From the NCBI GenBank assembly GCA_000733355.1, contig JNVV01000005.1, positions 1,201,142 through 1,218,743 of the forward strand: a stretch of DNA of 17,602 bases. Direction: 5' to 3'. The stretch comes from Falciphora oryzae. Taxonomy: Eukaryota; Ascomycota; Sordariomycetes; Magnaporthales; Magnaporthaceae. The notes beneath the pieces were generated by a model that worked only from the letters and a program-made list of their open reading frames with translations, was not told the origin of the DNA and ran no database searches. Shown here in pieces: positions 1-9,969 of the stretch (its first letter is position 1; every line of letters begins with the position of its first letter). A program made the translations under genes and the position numbers.

Positions 1-127
1 AGTTGGTCGTGGATAGACATCACAACAACACCCTCGAAAATCGCCGAAACTCTGCTTCGAGCGGCTGTTCCTGATGTCCATGTCCAATTGGCATGTCAAG
101 AAGCGAGGCTGACTTTTATCCTCACAG
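1..127 (+). other. 3' part of an intron of the ATP synthase alpha gene
   Basis: No conserved alpha-subunit coding sequence is readable here. The stretch ends with a branch-point-like gctgac (108-113), a pyrimidine-rich run and a cag acceptor at 125-127. It is immediately followed by the [12 protein letters not shown] block of subunit alpha. The donor and the upstream exons (mitochondrial presequence and the first roughly 75 residues) lie left of the window. Confidence 0.7.
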
Positions 128-1246
128 TGATGGTATCGCCCGTGTGCACGGTATGGCCAACGTCCAGGCCGAGGAGCTGGTCGAGTATGTTTTCCCCGCA
201 ACATCCTCCCCGCCAATTGATGCTAACCATCCCCCCCAGGTTCGCTTCCGGTGTCAAGGGAATGTGCATGAACCTCGAGGCTGGCCAGGTCGGTGTCGTG
301 CTGTTCGGCTCTGACCGTCTGGTCAAGGAGGGCGAGACCGTCAAGCGTACCGGAGAGATTGTATGTTGCATGCCCGCTCACGCCAGTCCTGCCTCCTCGC
401 CAAAGCTAATTCTCGATAGGTCGATGTCCCCGTCGGCCCCGAGATGCTGGGTCGTGTCGTCGACGCCCTCGGCAACCCCATCGATGGCAAGGGTCCCATC
501 GCCACCAAGGAGAAGCGCCGTGCCCAGCTCAAGGCGCCCGGCATTCTGCCCCGCCAGTCCGTCAACCAGCCCGTCCAGACCGGTCTGAAGTCCGTCGACG
601 CCATGGTGCCCATCGGCCGTGGTCAGCGTGAGCTGATCATCGGTGACCGTCAGACCGGCAAGACTGCCGTCGCTCTGGACGCTATCCTCAACCAGAAGCG
701 CTGGAACAACGGCAGCGACGAGACCAAGAAGCTCTACTGCGTCTACGTCGCCGTCGGCCAGAAGCGTTCGACTGTTGCCCAGCTCGTCAAGACCCTGGAG
801 GAGAACGATGCCCTGAAGTACAGCGTCATTGTTGCCGCCACCGCCTCCGAGGCCGCCCCCATGCAGTACCTGGCTCCCTTCACCGGCGTAAGTTCTCAAC
901 ATTTCCTGACCATGCATTATTTTTCTTCTCTCTGGGCCACCTGGTCGACCACAAGCCTACCTTACTTACTTTACTCCAACGATATCAGAGTTGCATTGCC
1001 GAGTTCTGGCGCGATTCAGGAAAGCACTCGCTGGTCGTCTACGACGATCTCACCAAGCAGGCTATTGCTTACCGTCAGATGTCGCTGCTGCTGCGTCGTC
1101 CCCCCGGACGTGAGGCCTACCCCGGTGACGTCTTCTACCTGCACTCGCGCCTGCTCGAGCGTGCCGCCAAGATGAACAACAAGACTCATGGTGGCGGTTC
1201 CATGACTGCTCTGCCCGTCATCGAGACCCAGGGTGGTGATGTGTCT

Positions 1247-1278
<32 letters not shown>

Positions 1279-1866
1279 GGACGGTCAGATTTTCCTGGAG
1301 GCTGAGCTCTTCTACAAGGGTATCCGTCCTGCCATCAATGTCGGTCTGTCCGTGTCTCGTGTCGGCTCCGCTGCCCAGCTCAAGGCCATGAAGCAGGTGG
1401 CTGGTTCCCTGAAGCTCTTCTTGGCCCAGTACCGTGAGGTCGCCGCTTTCGCTCAGTTCGGCTCCGACCTGGACGCTGCTACCAAGCAGACCCTGAGCCG
1501 TGGTGAGCGTGTAAGTCATGATGAATTTCATTATTATTGTTTCTGTCTTGGCAGGCTCAGAGCTCCATGGGTGGCTGACATTATGTTTCTCCTACTTTAC
1601 AGTTGACCGAGCTCCTCAAACAGAAGCAGTACGCGCCTATGGCTGTTAACGAGATGGTTCCCCTCATTTTCGCCGGTGTCAACGGTCTCCTGGACTCGGT
1701 CCCCGTCTCCAGGATCCTGGAGTGGGAGGCTGACTTCCTTGCCCACCTGAAGACCAACGAGTCTGACCTGCTTGCCACCATTGACAAGGAGGGCGCTCTC
1801 AGCAAGGATCTCGAGGCCAGGCTCAAGGATGTCATCACCACTTTCACCAAGAGCTTCCTCGGTTAA
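128..1866 (+). CDS. ATP1: Mitochondrial F1Fo-ATP synthase subunit alpha (5' partial)
   Basis: Regulatory nucleotide-binding alpha subunit of the F1 catalytic head of mitochondrial complex V, which makes ATP at the matrix side of the inner membrane. Five exons are visible: 128-184, 240-360, 420-887, 989-1510 and 1603-1866. The joins keep one frame and give 476 residues ending in TKSFLG and TAA. Introns have gtatgt/gtaagt donors and, for example, tgctaac branch points. Recognisable blocks are [12 protein letters not shown] at the start, the Walker A P-loop GDRQTGKT (642-665), VVYDDLTKQ, the [20 protein letters not shown] block and [11 protein letters not shown]. The first base (T128) completes a codon begun in an exon outside the window. 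The family is about 550 residues, so only the N-terminal 75 or so are missing. Splicing at cag/AGTTGC (988/989) gives PFTGSCIAEF, matching the family pattern PFTGxxIxE. No damage is seen; this is an ordinary housekeeping gene. Confidence 0.97.
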
Positions 1867-2512
1867 ATTTTTCTGAGGGCGCTTTTTGGCCACGTTAAAA
1901 GCATTACTGGGAGGGGTGGGAGATGCGGGCGGTGGATGTCTATACCTGATAGCTGTGTCTCATCTACTAGAAGCGGAGACGGTTTCTTCAGCCTGTGTGC
2001 AGTGGGAACCTGCGGGATGCAGGAAGGGACCCGATTTCTCCAGTCCGCGGTATTGTAAAATAGAGTCAAACTCAATCAAGCACTCGAATTCCTTTTGTCT
2101 TATACTTTGTCTATTCAGTGGTGACATGTCCGGCTGTTTGATGTTTTGGCAACCACAACGATCCCACCTGGAGTGGTGTGTTGCGTTCGCCATTATTCCG
2201 AAGGGATTCTCTTCGGCACACTTTGTGTTTTGCCTTTCGGTTCTGCGATCATTTTCCCCTTGATCTATTTGCTCGTTTATCTCTGATATTTCCTTGCCTA
2301 AAAATGTCATTGGTGACATCATTGTGATGGGTCAGCGGGAGGGTGATCATGTTTCAATGTTTCGGTCGCAGCAAATGCTACCCCTCACAAAGATAGGTCC
2401 CTTTTAACCACACCATCCACGCACCACGAACATCGAGCTATCAAAACACCTGCAAGTGTTGCCGTGAATCTCCTTGCTCTACTGTCAGGCTCACCCCGGC
2501 ATAGGTTCAAGA
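1867..2512. other. Intergenic: ATP1 3' UTR and NNR2 promoter/5' UTR
   Basis: No protein-coding pattern is supported. It should hold the 3' UTR and polyadenylation region of ATP1 (an A/T-richer stretch around 2050-2115) and the promoter of the next plus-strand gene. No clear TATA box was found before 2513. Open frames here on either strand lack homology, codon bias and splice support. Confidence 0.6.
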
Positions 2513-3775
2513 ATGCCCTCCGACTGCGTGGCAGAAATGTCGGCAGCCACCAAAGAAATCCTAGGTCGGGTGCGGCGGATGGTCCCGCCGATGCTGGAGA
2601 GCTTCCACAAAGGTTTGGCCCGAAAGGGGGTCGATTGGCATGGAGCTTTCGGGGACTACAAGGCTGACGGCGTGCTGCTCCAGGCCAGCTCGGACGGATC
2701 GGCGTCATTGGTGGGAGTGAGAACTATACCGGCGCACCATACTTCTCGGCCATGGCCAGCGCCAGACTCGGCTGCGATATGGTATTGATATTTCATCCCT
2801 CTATCAGAGAGCGGTTTCTTTTTCGTGGACATGGACATATGTCCGCCGCCAAGGGAACCAAATGTCGACGGACACGGGCTGATCATTGTTATCACAAAGT
2901 CGCACGTCATCTGCACCCCAGCCGCCGCGGCCGTCATCAAGACCTACAGCCCCAACCTGATGGTCCACCCGCTGATGCGGCAGTCGTCGTCGGCGCCGTC
3001 CTCGTCGTCGCACCAGTCGTCACCATCTGACGATCCCGACGACGCCGAAGCCAAGGCGGTGGCGTCGCCCATCATCGAGCTCCTCTCGCGCCTGCACGTG
3101 CTCGTCGTCGGCCCCGGCCTGGGCCGCGACCCGCTCATGCAGCAGACGTGCGCGTGCGTCATCGCCGCCGCGCGCGATCGCGGCATGCCCGTCGTGCTCG
3201 ACGCCGACGCCCTGCTGCTCGTCCAGCGCCGGCCGGATCTCGTCCGGGGCTACCGCCTGGCCGTGCTGACGCCTAATGTTGTCGAGTTTGGCCGCCTGGC
3301 GAAGGCGCTCGAGGTGCCCGAGGCTACTGCGGACGATGGAGGCAGCGGGAGGCCGGCCACGGAGCGGGCCGAGGCGCTGGCGCGCGTGCTGGGCGGCGTG
3401 ACGGTGGTGCAGAAGGGCGGTAGGGACATCATTGCCGACGGCGCCCCCTCCGGCGCGCTCGTGGTGGACCTCGAGGGCGGGCTGAAGCGCAGCGGCGGGC
3501 AGGGCGACACGCTGACGGGCTGTATCGCGACCATGCTGGGCTGGCGCAAGGCGGCGCTGGACGGGCTGTGGGGGGGCAGCAAGGGAGGGGTGGACGAGAG
3601 CGAGAGCGTACGCCTGGCGGCGTTTGGGGGTTGCGCCGTCACGCGCGAGTGCTCGCGCCTGGCGTTTGCGCGCCGGGGGAGGAGCCTGCAGGCTAGTGAT
3701 CTGACTGAGGAGGTGCATCAGGCGTTCCTTAACGTGCTTGGGGAGAACACTGAGGGGAGGACGTCGCTGATGTGA
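2513..3775 (+). CDS. NNR2: ATP-dependent NAD(P)H-hydrate dehydratase (YjeF_C/carbohydrate kinase fold)
   Basis: Metabolite-repair enzyme that converts the S form of hydrated NAD(P)H (NADHX/NADPHX) back to NAD(P)H at the cost of ATP (EC 4.2.1.93 in eukaryotes), normally working with an NAD(P)HX epimerase. Three exons, 2513-2612, 2684-2781 and 2900-3775, give 357 residues, a normal length. Family blocks in order: [98 protein letters not shown] and the anion-hole/nucleotide motif [10 protein letters not shown] (residues 264-273). A Ser/Asp-rich insertion follows HPLMRQS, as often seen in fungal members. Introns have donors gtttgg (weak) and gtattg and acceptors cag and aag, placed by frame and conservation. 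ATG 2513 is the first in frame; ATG 2537 (MSAATKEIL) is closer to typical family starts and may be the real one. No mitochondrial presequence is evident. Confidence 0.93.
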
Positions 3776-4275
3776 GATGTGTGCTTGGGATCTAGGAGTA
3801 TGCGAACCACTGGGCGGTTTCGACATCCTGGGACAAATCTTGTGATCAACTTGACGGCATAATTAGAGTCCACGGACTGTGTTCATCACTGCTAGCGACT
3901 ATATGAGAAGCACCAGATACGTCCCGACCAGCTCTCTAAAGCAACCAGCGAACTCGAGTCGTTCCTTGTAGCCCTCCTTCCAGCCGCAGCATTGTCTTAG
4001 TTTGAGCATCATGCATCCACTTTCCATCATAATTCCACCTGCCCAGCCTGTTCGGCCTCTAAATAAGCCCGTATCTATCCTTTTGCTCATCACCCAAGCT
4101 TGTTCTGGAGCGCCCACTGTGCCACCATCAAAGCACCTTCCTCCCCCGAGACAGCATGAGCTCGCCGCGATTCGTTCTCTGGCACCGAAGCAACAATAAC
4201 CGACTGGCTCAACACTTCGAAGCCAGAGCATTCCGCATTATTCCATGAGAGCGTTCTCTCCACGTCTGAAGCGAG
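3776..4275. other. Intergenic between convergent NNR2 and the unknown gene
   Basis: Holds the 3' ends of two convergent genes. There is a plus-strand TATA-like ctaaataag at about 4059-4067, followed by a pyrimidine-rich stretch and a 30-codon ATG-to-TGA frame (4156-4248, beginning MSSPRFVLWH). That resembles a promoter with a very short ORF, but I cannot support it as a gene. Other open frames look random. Confidence 0.5.
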
Positions 4276-5233
4276 CTAGCGCTGCGCGGTCCGCTGTGTG
4301 GTCACTGCCTTGCTCCTTTGGTATGTGTTGGGGTATCCGGTGACCTGATCCTCCACGACCATGTCCGGGGTCATTGCCCGCACGAACCTGGGGTCGAGGA
4401 ACCAGCCGGGCCTGATCGCTAGCTTGTTGGCCTCGGCGAGAAAGCCGGGAGTGCCGTCGTCGGTCCACTTGAAGACGTAATTGATAATCTCGTCGAACTT
4501 CTTGTTTGGCGCGAGATCCTCAATGTCAGGGAGGCCATCGTGGAGCTTGTGCTCGTCAAAGGTCAACGAGACGATTCCGGCGGCGTGCAAGCGTATCATC
4601 CACTGGGAACTGAGCGCGGTTACAACCCGTCAGTGAGAATTCTGTCGAAAGAAAAGCGGGGGAATCGGCCAAGTCGATAGGCGCTTACACGAGATCGCGA
4701 TGTCCTCTCGCATACGGCGCCGGCCTAAAGTTCAGCAGATCCCCCTGGTGGCCGATGGGGATCGACACGGGGACGACGTGCTGCTCGCTCAGGGCGTGCA
4801 GCACGCTCCTCACCGGCCACGCGTGGCCCATGGCCGGGAACCTGAAGCTCGCGACGGCGTCGGGCTCGGGCGCGCACCGCTCGCGCAGCCACGCGCTGTA
4901 GATGGTGCTGCCCTCCCTCGGGTTCGTGCTCACAACGAGCACCTGGCAGCGGATCGGCACGCCCGTCTGGGCCGGCACGTAGCGCGGCAGCGTCTGCCAG
5001 GCGGCGGCCACGGCGTGCGCGTCGAGGACCTGGGCGGCGTTGACGACGACGTACTGGCGGACCCGGATGCGGAGCGTCGCAAAGTGCGCGCCCGAGGGCA
5101 GGCAGCCGTGGTCGACCCAGACCTCGGTCACGAGCTGGTTGAGGAACGTCTCCCAGTGGCTGGTGCGGTCCTGGAGGAGCGGCCGGGAGATCAGCACCTT
5201 GGCCTCGTCGACTCTCTGCGTCGTCGTCGTCAT
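4276..5233 (-). CDS. Hypothetical protein, two exons, no recognised domain
   Basis: Exon 1 is 5233-4689 and exon 2 is 4609-4276. The 79-nt intron has a gtaagc donor and a ctcag acceptor, and splicing gives RDLV-SQWMIRL in frame and a 292-residue protein. It has no obvious signal peptide or membrane span. It is Trp/Arg/Val-rich, with segments such as EVWVDHGCLPSGAHFATLRI, RCQVLVVSTNPREGST, IPIGHQGDLLNFRPAPY and KFDEIINYVFKWTDDG. I do not recognise the family. The frame stays open upstream to another ATG at 5377, but a TATA box at 5341-5348 places transcription start near 5310, so ATG 5233 (context CAAGATG) was chosen. Strong third-position GC bias and a clean splice join argue that it is real. 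The opposite-strand open frames (4700-5410 and others) look like GC-bias shadows. Confidence 0.68.
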
Positions 5234-5340
5234 CTTGCGGAGCTTTTTGGGCGGAGGCTCCTGGTGGTTGTAGCTGCCCGTCTGGGTCTGGTGAGCATCT
5301 CCTGCGGATTCTATCCGGAGCAAGAGCCCCCGGACGCCCC

Positions 5341-5348
5341 TTATATAT
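5341..5348 (-). promoter_or_regulatory. TATA box of the unknown gene
   Basis: The minus strand reads ATATATAA. Roughly 30 bp downstream would place transcription start near 5310, about 80 nt before ATG 5233. It lies inside the longer upstream reading frame, which is why the start at 5377 was not used. Confidence 0.5.
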
Positions 5349-5789
5349 CCATCCTCTCGGGGCTGTCGCAGCTTCATGATTTGGCAAGGTTACTGGGCTT
5401 GTGTGAGTGAAACGGAAGCGCCTCGAGGGACTGGCTGAGTGTGTGAAAAAAGGAAATTGTCGTGGGACGTGCTCGGGCCAGTGAGACATCAAACGGCTCT
5501 CACATGGCCTAGGCTTGTGTCAAGCTCCACTCTCCGTTTTTCTTAGCTTCTTGCCATCTTTCATATAAGAGGTTTTCTCTCTTCTTTTGGCTGAGATTGG
5601 TCAAGCTAGGATGAGTATCATTATAGGCAACAAAGACTGTCCAGTTAATTACATATCAAGTTCACTTTGTTTTTCTTGACAACATAAAAGTGATATCTTC
5701 TCCATAATCATACTTTCAACTCCGAAGCATGAGCCATTTTAGATATTCAACTGTCACATCTCCTAACAAAAGCCGCTTGATGTACCAGG

Positions 5790-5823
5790 AACTGCCTCGA
5801 GAGGACAACTGCCTCAAGAGGGC
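5790..5823. repeat. Imperfect 17-bp tandem duplication
   Basis: Two adjacent copies, aactgcctcgagaggac and aactgcctcaagagggc, differ at two positions. They lie in the 3' flank of the peptide precursor gene. Function unknown; possibly a simple slippage product. Confidence 0.75.
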
Positions 5824-5926
5824 AGACTGACTTCTGCACCAGCGTCTTGCCTAGAGCCCAACTGCAGTCTCCTCAACTCCTCCCTTCTAGTGACGATAGT
5901 TCCTAACAAAGTTTGAAACAGCTGCT

Positions 5927-6253
5927 TTAGCTGTCATTGCCCCTCTTGTTGTATCCCGAGCGGCCGCCGCTGCTTGTAGCTGCAAACTCCTGGTTGCCGT
6001 CTTCAGACGGCAACTGCTGCTTCTCGCCGGGCCCGCCAACGATTTGCCGGGCCGCCAGCATCACGTCGAGGCCGTCCCTCCTGTTGTACCCGCTCCGGCC
6101 GCCGCTGTCCGCGGCCCCGACCCCCTGGGGAGCCGGGGGCATCATGTTGTAGCCGCCGCGGCCCTGGCGTTGCTCGAGAGCCTGCGCCGGGGCGGCCACG
6201 ACGCCCAGGGCCGGGGCGAGGAGGAGGATGCTGAGGATCTTTGGGAAGAACAT
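5927..6253 (-). CDS. Small secreted repeat protein, candidate kexin-processed peptide precursor
   Basis: A single-exon, 108-residue protein. Residues 1-20 form a classical signal peptide (MFFPKILSILLLAPALGVVA, then AP). The mature part carries three related motifs: GRGGYN at 31-36, SGGRSGYNRR at 50-59 and SGGRSGYNKR at 95-104. The last two are followed directly by dibasic kexin sites (RR, KR). Single-Arg sites (EQR/Q at 29, AAR/Q at 69) may also be processed. No cysteines are present. This layout (signal peptide, repeats, dibasic sites) is that of fungal KEX2-processed precursors, which include pheromone precursors and dikaritin RiPP precursors. I recognise neither the core sequence nor a UstYa-like (DUF3328) partner in the window. 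ATG 6253 was chosen because it starts the signal peptide and has an AAC at -3 to -1; an in-frame ATG at 6415 lies at or upstream of the expected transcription start. Repeat copies are also similar at DNA level (about 5939-5973 and 6076-6110). Confidence 0.82.
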   Translation of the reverse strand: MFFPKILSILLLAPALGVVAAPAQALEQRQGRGGYNMMPPAPQGVGAADSGGRSGYNRRDGLDVMLAARQIVGGPGEKQQLPSEDGNQEFAATSSGGRSGYNKRGNDS

Positions 6254-7403
6254 GTTGGTCTTGTGTGCGAAGAGGCGAGAGGTTTTGATGACCGTGTGTG
6301 AGACAGGTCGAATGTGTCTGGAGGCTGATGCTGCAGTGTCGACTTTTAGCGAGCAGGGTTTGAGGATGAGGACGAGCTGGACTGAAGGCTTGGGAGGACA
6401 GGATGGAATGAGCAAGGTAGAATGATGGTCGGTTTATATACACACAAGAGGTCACAATCGGGGCCCTGGGTAAGAATAGGCAGACAAGAGCTCTGAGTTT
6501 GCGATCTCGGTGAAGCGTCGATGGTTGGTTGCCTGCTCAAACCCCCTTGATATCAGTTCGCGGCCCCCGGACCCCATAATTACGCCCCTGAACACCGACA
6601 TCTTGAATTTTGTTTGCCAACAAGAGGCGTATGAGGTGAGCAAAGTGAGCCTTGTTGCGACGTGAGTGTGCGGCACAGCAGTTCGCCGGTAAATGCTTTG
6701 GTCAGCATAGAAGGGAGTCGGTATCTCAAAGCTTCCTTCCACGCCACGTTTTCCCCACCACACGGCCGCCAATGGATCTTTTATGATTCCACGAGGTTCT
6801 AGACTGGCGGCCGATTGGAAAGCCGCGGTGGGAATAATTTGCTGGAAGGGTATGTCTGTGTCCCCAGCATGGCAGACATCTCACTTGAACTATGCATAAC
6901 TATGGCCGAAACAGTCAAGCTATAATAGTTTGACTCGTGACTATTCCCAGGAGTTGGGGCCATTAATGGACGTCTGTTGGTTTCTGTTTTATTACAGCTG
7001 TGCCACAAGACTATTATCACATATGGTGTGGATGGTCTCAAGCTTGGCGGGCTGGGAATCGCACATGTCCGCCAGCTTATGTGAGCCGTGCCGTGCCAAC
7101 GACCACCCCAATCTGATCCAACTAGTGGCTCCATGCCCCGAGGCGCCGAGTCGAAGGATGCTGCTCATCCGTGACGCGCAGAAGCTGCCAAGTTTGGCGC
7201 CTCCCACGTCCCTTCGTACAACCGTTTGCTGGGTAAAACGGAGTGACGGTGTGGGGTTGAAGGGTTGCATTGTTCGCGACGACGCCGCAGACCCCAAGTG
7301 CGACACAGCTATCAATATGCCTAGAAGCCCACATTTGACCATCCTGTTATCTGGCCAGGCCTTGCAATCTTCAATGCGCGCGGCCTTGCCTGCCTGCCCG
7401 TGC
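6254..7403. other. Intergenic between M13 peptidase 3' end and precursor promoter
   Basis: The stretch next to 6254 holds the 5' UTR and promoter of the precursor gene. The rest, up to 7403, is the 3' flank of the peptidase gene. Open frames of up to about 220 codons here lack family similarity, consistent codon bias or splice signals. I see no RNA gene or mobile element. Confidence 0.55.
6433..6440 (-). promoter_or_regulatory. TATA box of the peptide precursor gene
   Basis: The minus strand reads TATATAAA. Expected transcription start near 6410 gives a 5' UTR of about 155 nt before ATG 6253. Confidence 0.55.
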
Positions 7404-9761
7404 TCACCATATCTTGCACGTAGGCTCCTTGCTCGCGCAGCCAAATGTCTCCCTGAAGTACCTGGAGTTCATAAGCGGGCCCGTTACGCGGAACGGCGCG
7501 GGGGAGTGCGAATCCGAAAAGACCTGCGATATGAGGGCGTTGGGGCGGGCTGCCGAGCACCAGCCGTTGGCGTAGGCGACAAAGTATAGCTGCTCGTGCG
7601 AGTAGGCCTCGAGGCCGGGGAGGGTCACGTCGACGCCGCCGGGCGCCTTCTCGGCCACGTACTGCTTCCATGCCAGGAAGCCCGTGTCGACGCCGCCAGC
7701 GTCCGCGATGTTCTCGCCCAGCGTCTGCCGCCCGTTCAGGTGCAGGGGCGTGCCGTCGGCGTTGGGGACCGAGAAGTTGGCGTACTGGTCGATGAAGCAC
7801 TGCGAGCGGGTCGCGTACTCGGCGTCGGTGCGGTTGGTCCACCACGAGTCGCCAAAGGCGCCGTCGAAACCATAGCTGCGGCCGTTGTTGTCGAAGCTGT
7901 GAGAGATCTCGTGGCCGACGGTGAAGCCCGTGACGGCAAAGTTCATGTAGGCGGGCAGGTCCTTATGGAAGTAGGGGGTCTGCAGGATGGCGGCGGGGAA
8001 GGCGATCAGGTTGCTGTTGGGGTTGTTGTAGGCGTTGACGGTTTGCGGCGTCATCTCAAACACGTTGCGGTCGTACGGCGTGTTCAGCTGGGCCCAGGGG
8101 CGCGCAACAGAAAACTGAAGAGTCGCGATCGTGTTATTGAAGTATGAGTCGTCGATGTTGACCGGGGCGTAGAATGCCCGGACGGCCTCGGCGTCGGAGA
8201 CGTTGACAGGCAGCTGCAAGAGTTGGTCGGTATCGGTTAGTGAATGAGGAGACAGGAGGAGTAAAGGCAAAGCCTCGAGCAACAAACAAACCTTCTGAGG
8301 GAATCCCAGCAGCGTGCCAACGGCGTCCAGCTTCTTGAGGGCGTAGTCGCGAACAGAGCCGTCGAGCCAGGAAAGCGACTTGATGCTGTTGGCGTACTGG
8401 GTCTTCATATAGGTCACAATAGACTCGACCAGCTCAACGCTGTTTCCGGAGAAGTACTCGTTGGCGTAGAAACGTCCCAGAATCCAGCCGAGGCTGTTGA
8501 TGTCCGACACTTCGTTGAGGCAAGTCCGCCACCTAGCAGGGAATGCCGTAGGGTCCTGGATGGTTATCAGTTAGCCATCTGGTCAGGCCTCCGGTGGTCA
8601 CCAAATAGCAAATACGTACCCTACCCTCCAACTCGTTGTTAAACACGCGAAGGGGCTCGACCTCAGGGGCCATCACATTGCGGTAAAACGCGCCCACAAT
8701 ATTCCAGAAGAGGTAGGCCTGGATCGTCTCCTTCGACGTGGCCTTGACGATGTCCTCGACTTTCTTGATCACCTCGGGGAAAGAAGTCATCATTTGGTCG
8801 TTCTTGATGTCCGGGGGCGACAGTGTCGTGATGACGTGCGCCAGGCCGAGGCTCGGGGCGAGCTTGTCGGTCTCCGCCAGGGACAGGATGTTGTAGTATT
8901 TCTAGGTTGACAGTTAGACCACTGCAACAATGAACATATACGGCAACTCAGCTTGCTTACCGTGACGTCGAAGAGCTCATCAATCGACGGGGTGATGGCG
9001 GACACGGCCTTCTCGAAGTCGACCACCTGGCTGGCGAGTTGGTCGGCCTTGGCTTTGGCATCGGAGCTGGGTAGTGTGGCGGCAAAGACTTTGGACATGG
9101 CCGACTGGTACGAGCTCATGGTCTTGTTGTCCGTATAGTAGTTCGTGGACAGGGTGAGCTGGCTCTTGGGAGCGACGGTCACCAGCCTGACGAGCTAAGT
9201 GTGGGTGTCATGTTAGTCGAGAAGCCACTGCGATGGGGGTACAGCTTGGACACGAACCGGATGCTTGTCGTCCCTGCCAGGGCTGACGGCAAGGAACGGG
9301 GATATGCCAAGCTTCTGCAGGTACACCAACACTTCTTGGAGAGGTGCATCGGCGCCGTTGACGGGGTACAAGGCGGCAACCTCGGCCAACATGGCCTGGA
9401 TGGGAGCAACGCCAGCCTTCTGGATGGCATCAACGTTCATGCAGGCATCGTAGGCGGCCTTGGCCTTGGCAAAGCTCTCGACATCGGCGGGGGTGTCGAT
9501 AGGAGGCTTGGTGGCGTTGAGGTAGGCCGAGATGATCTCGTCGGACCGGTCTTGGAGCAGGTTGTCGTTGCTCATGCGGCCCTGCTCCGGGCGCAGCTTG
9601 TGGTCCAGCCGCCATCCATCGCAGACCCAGGCTTCAAAGTTGCCGGGGGCGCACAGGTCGAGCTGGGTGGTGTTGACCTTGAGATGGCGCGCCAGCTCGG
9701 TGCCAACGTCGGTACACACGCCGAGCGTGCACACGGTCTGGGCAGCACGTGCGATCCTCAT
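7404..9761 (-). CDS. M13 family (neprilysin/endothelin-converting-type) zinc metallopeptidase
   Basis: Zinc endopeptidase of the family that cleaves oligopeptides, normally at or outside the cell surface. Five exons: 9761-9258, 9194-8961, 8901-8620, 8555-8292 and 8213-7404, giving 697 residues, a usual M13 length. Introns are 59-78 nt with branch points such as gactaac. N-terminal features: paired Cys and the LCAPGNFEAWVCDGW block. Catalytic region: NAY (488-490), zinc motif HEISH (529-533), third ligand Glu595 in GENIADAGG, and a C-terminal RVTGPLMNSRYF with FGC...TCKIW ending in Trp. Asn-X-Ser/Thr sites suggest glycosylation. The start MRIARAAQTVC (context CCACCATGA) gives no evident signal peptide or membrane anchor. 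An in-frame TAG lies 24 nt upstream of the ATG, and no ATG occurs upstream until beyond the TATA-like site. The 78-nt fourth intron is a multiple of three and open. All catalytic residues are present. Confidence 0.92.
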
Positions 9762-9962
9762 GGTGGCTGTGGTTGACAGAACCTAAGGGTGTTGGCTGTG
9801 TTCGGTACCTTAGCAGTGAAGCTCCCGGGCTGGACCTTGGTGGGGGCAAGGAGCCGACGCGAGGCGGAGCTTGGCCCGAGGATATTTTGGCGGAGACCGG
9901 CGGGATGGAGGGTGAGAACCTAAGACAAAAGCCAACCGCCAAGTCGGGTGCCTGGCCGAGGA

Positions 9963-9969
9963 ATAAATA
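9963..9969 (-). promoter_or_regulatory. TATA-like element of the M13 peptidase gene
   Basis: The minus strand reads TATTTAT within GTATTTATTC. It would start transcription near 9935, about 175 nt upstream of ATG 9761. Weak consensus. Confidence 0.3.

Larger units (their letters stand above)
5234..5926. other. Intergenic, A/T-richer, with a small tandem duplication
   Basis: Contains the promoter of the unknown gene (near its right border, 5234-5500) and the 3' flank of the small secreted precursor gene ending at 5927. The 5520-5760 stretch is distinctly A/T-richer than the genes around it. An imperfect 17-bp tandem duplication lies at 5790-5823. No coding pattern is supported. Confidence 0.55.

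Noticed and set aside
3020..3826. Minus-strand 268-codon frame over NNR2 exon 3
   Set aside because: Antisense to clearly conserved NAD(P)HX dehydratase motifs; no homology seen.
4700..5492. Open frames on both strands over the unknown gene (4700-5410 plus, 4725-5492 minus)
   Set aside because: Ala/Arg/Gly/Pro-rich compositions typical of shadow frames; the spliced frame ending at 4276 has balanced composition and splice continuity.
6930..7589. 219-codon plus-strand frame
   Set aside because: Overlaps the conserved C-terminal exon of the M13 peptidase in antisense and has no coding-like composition.
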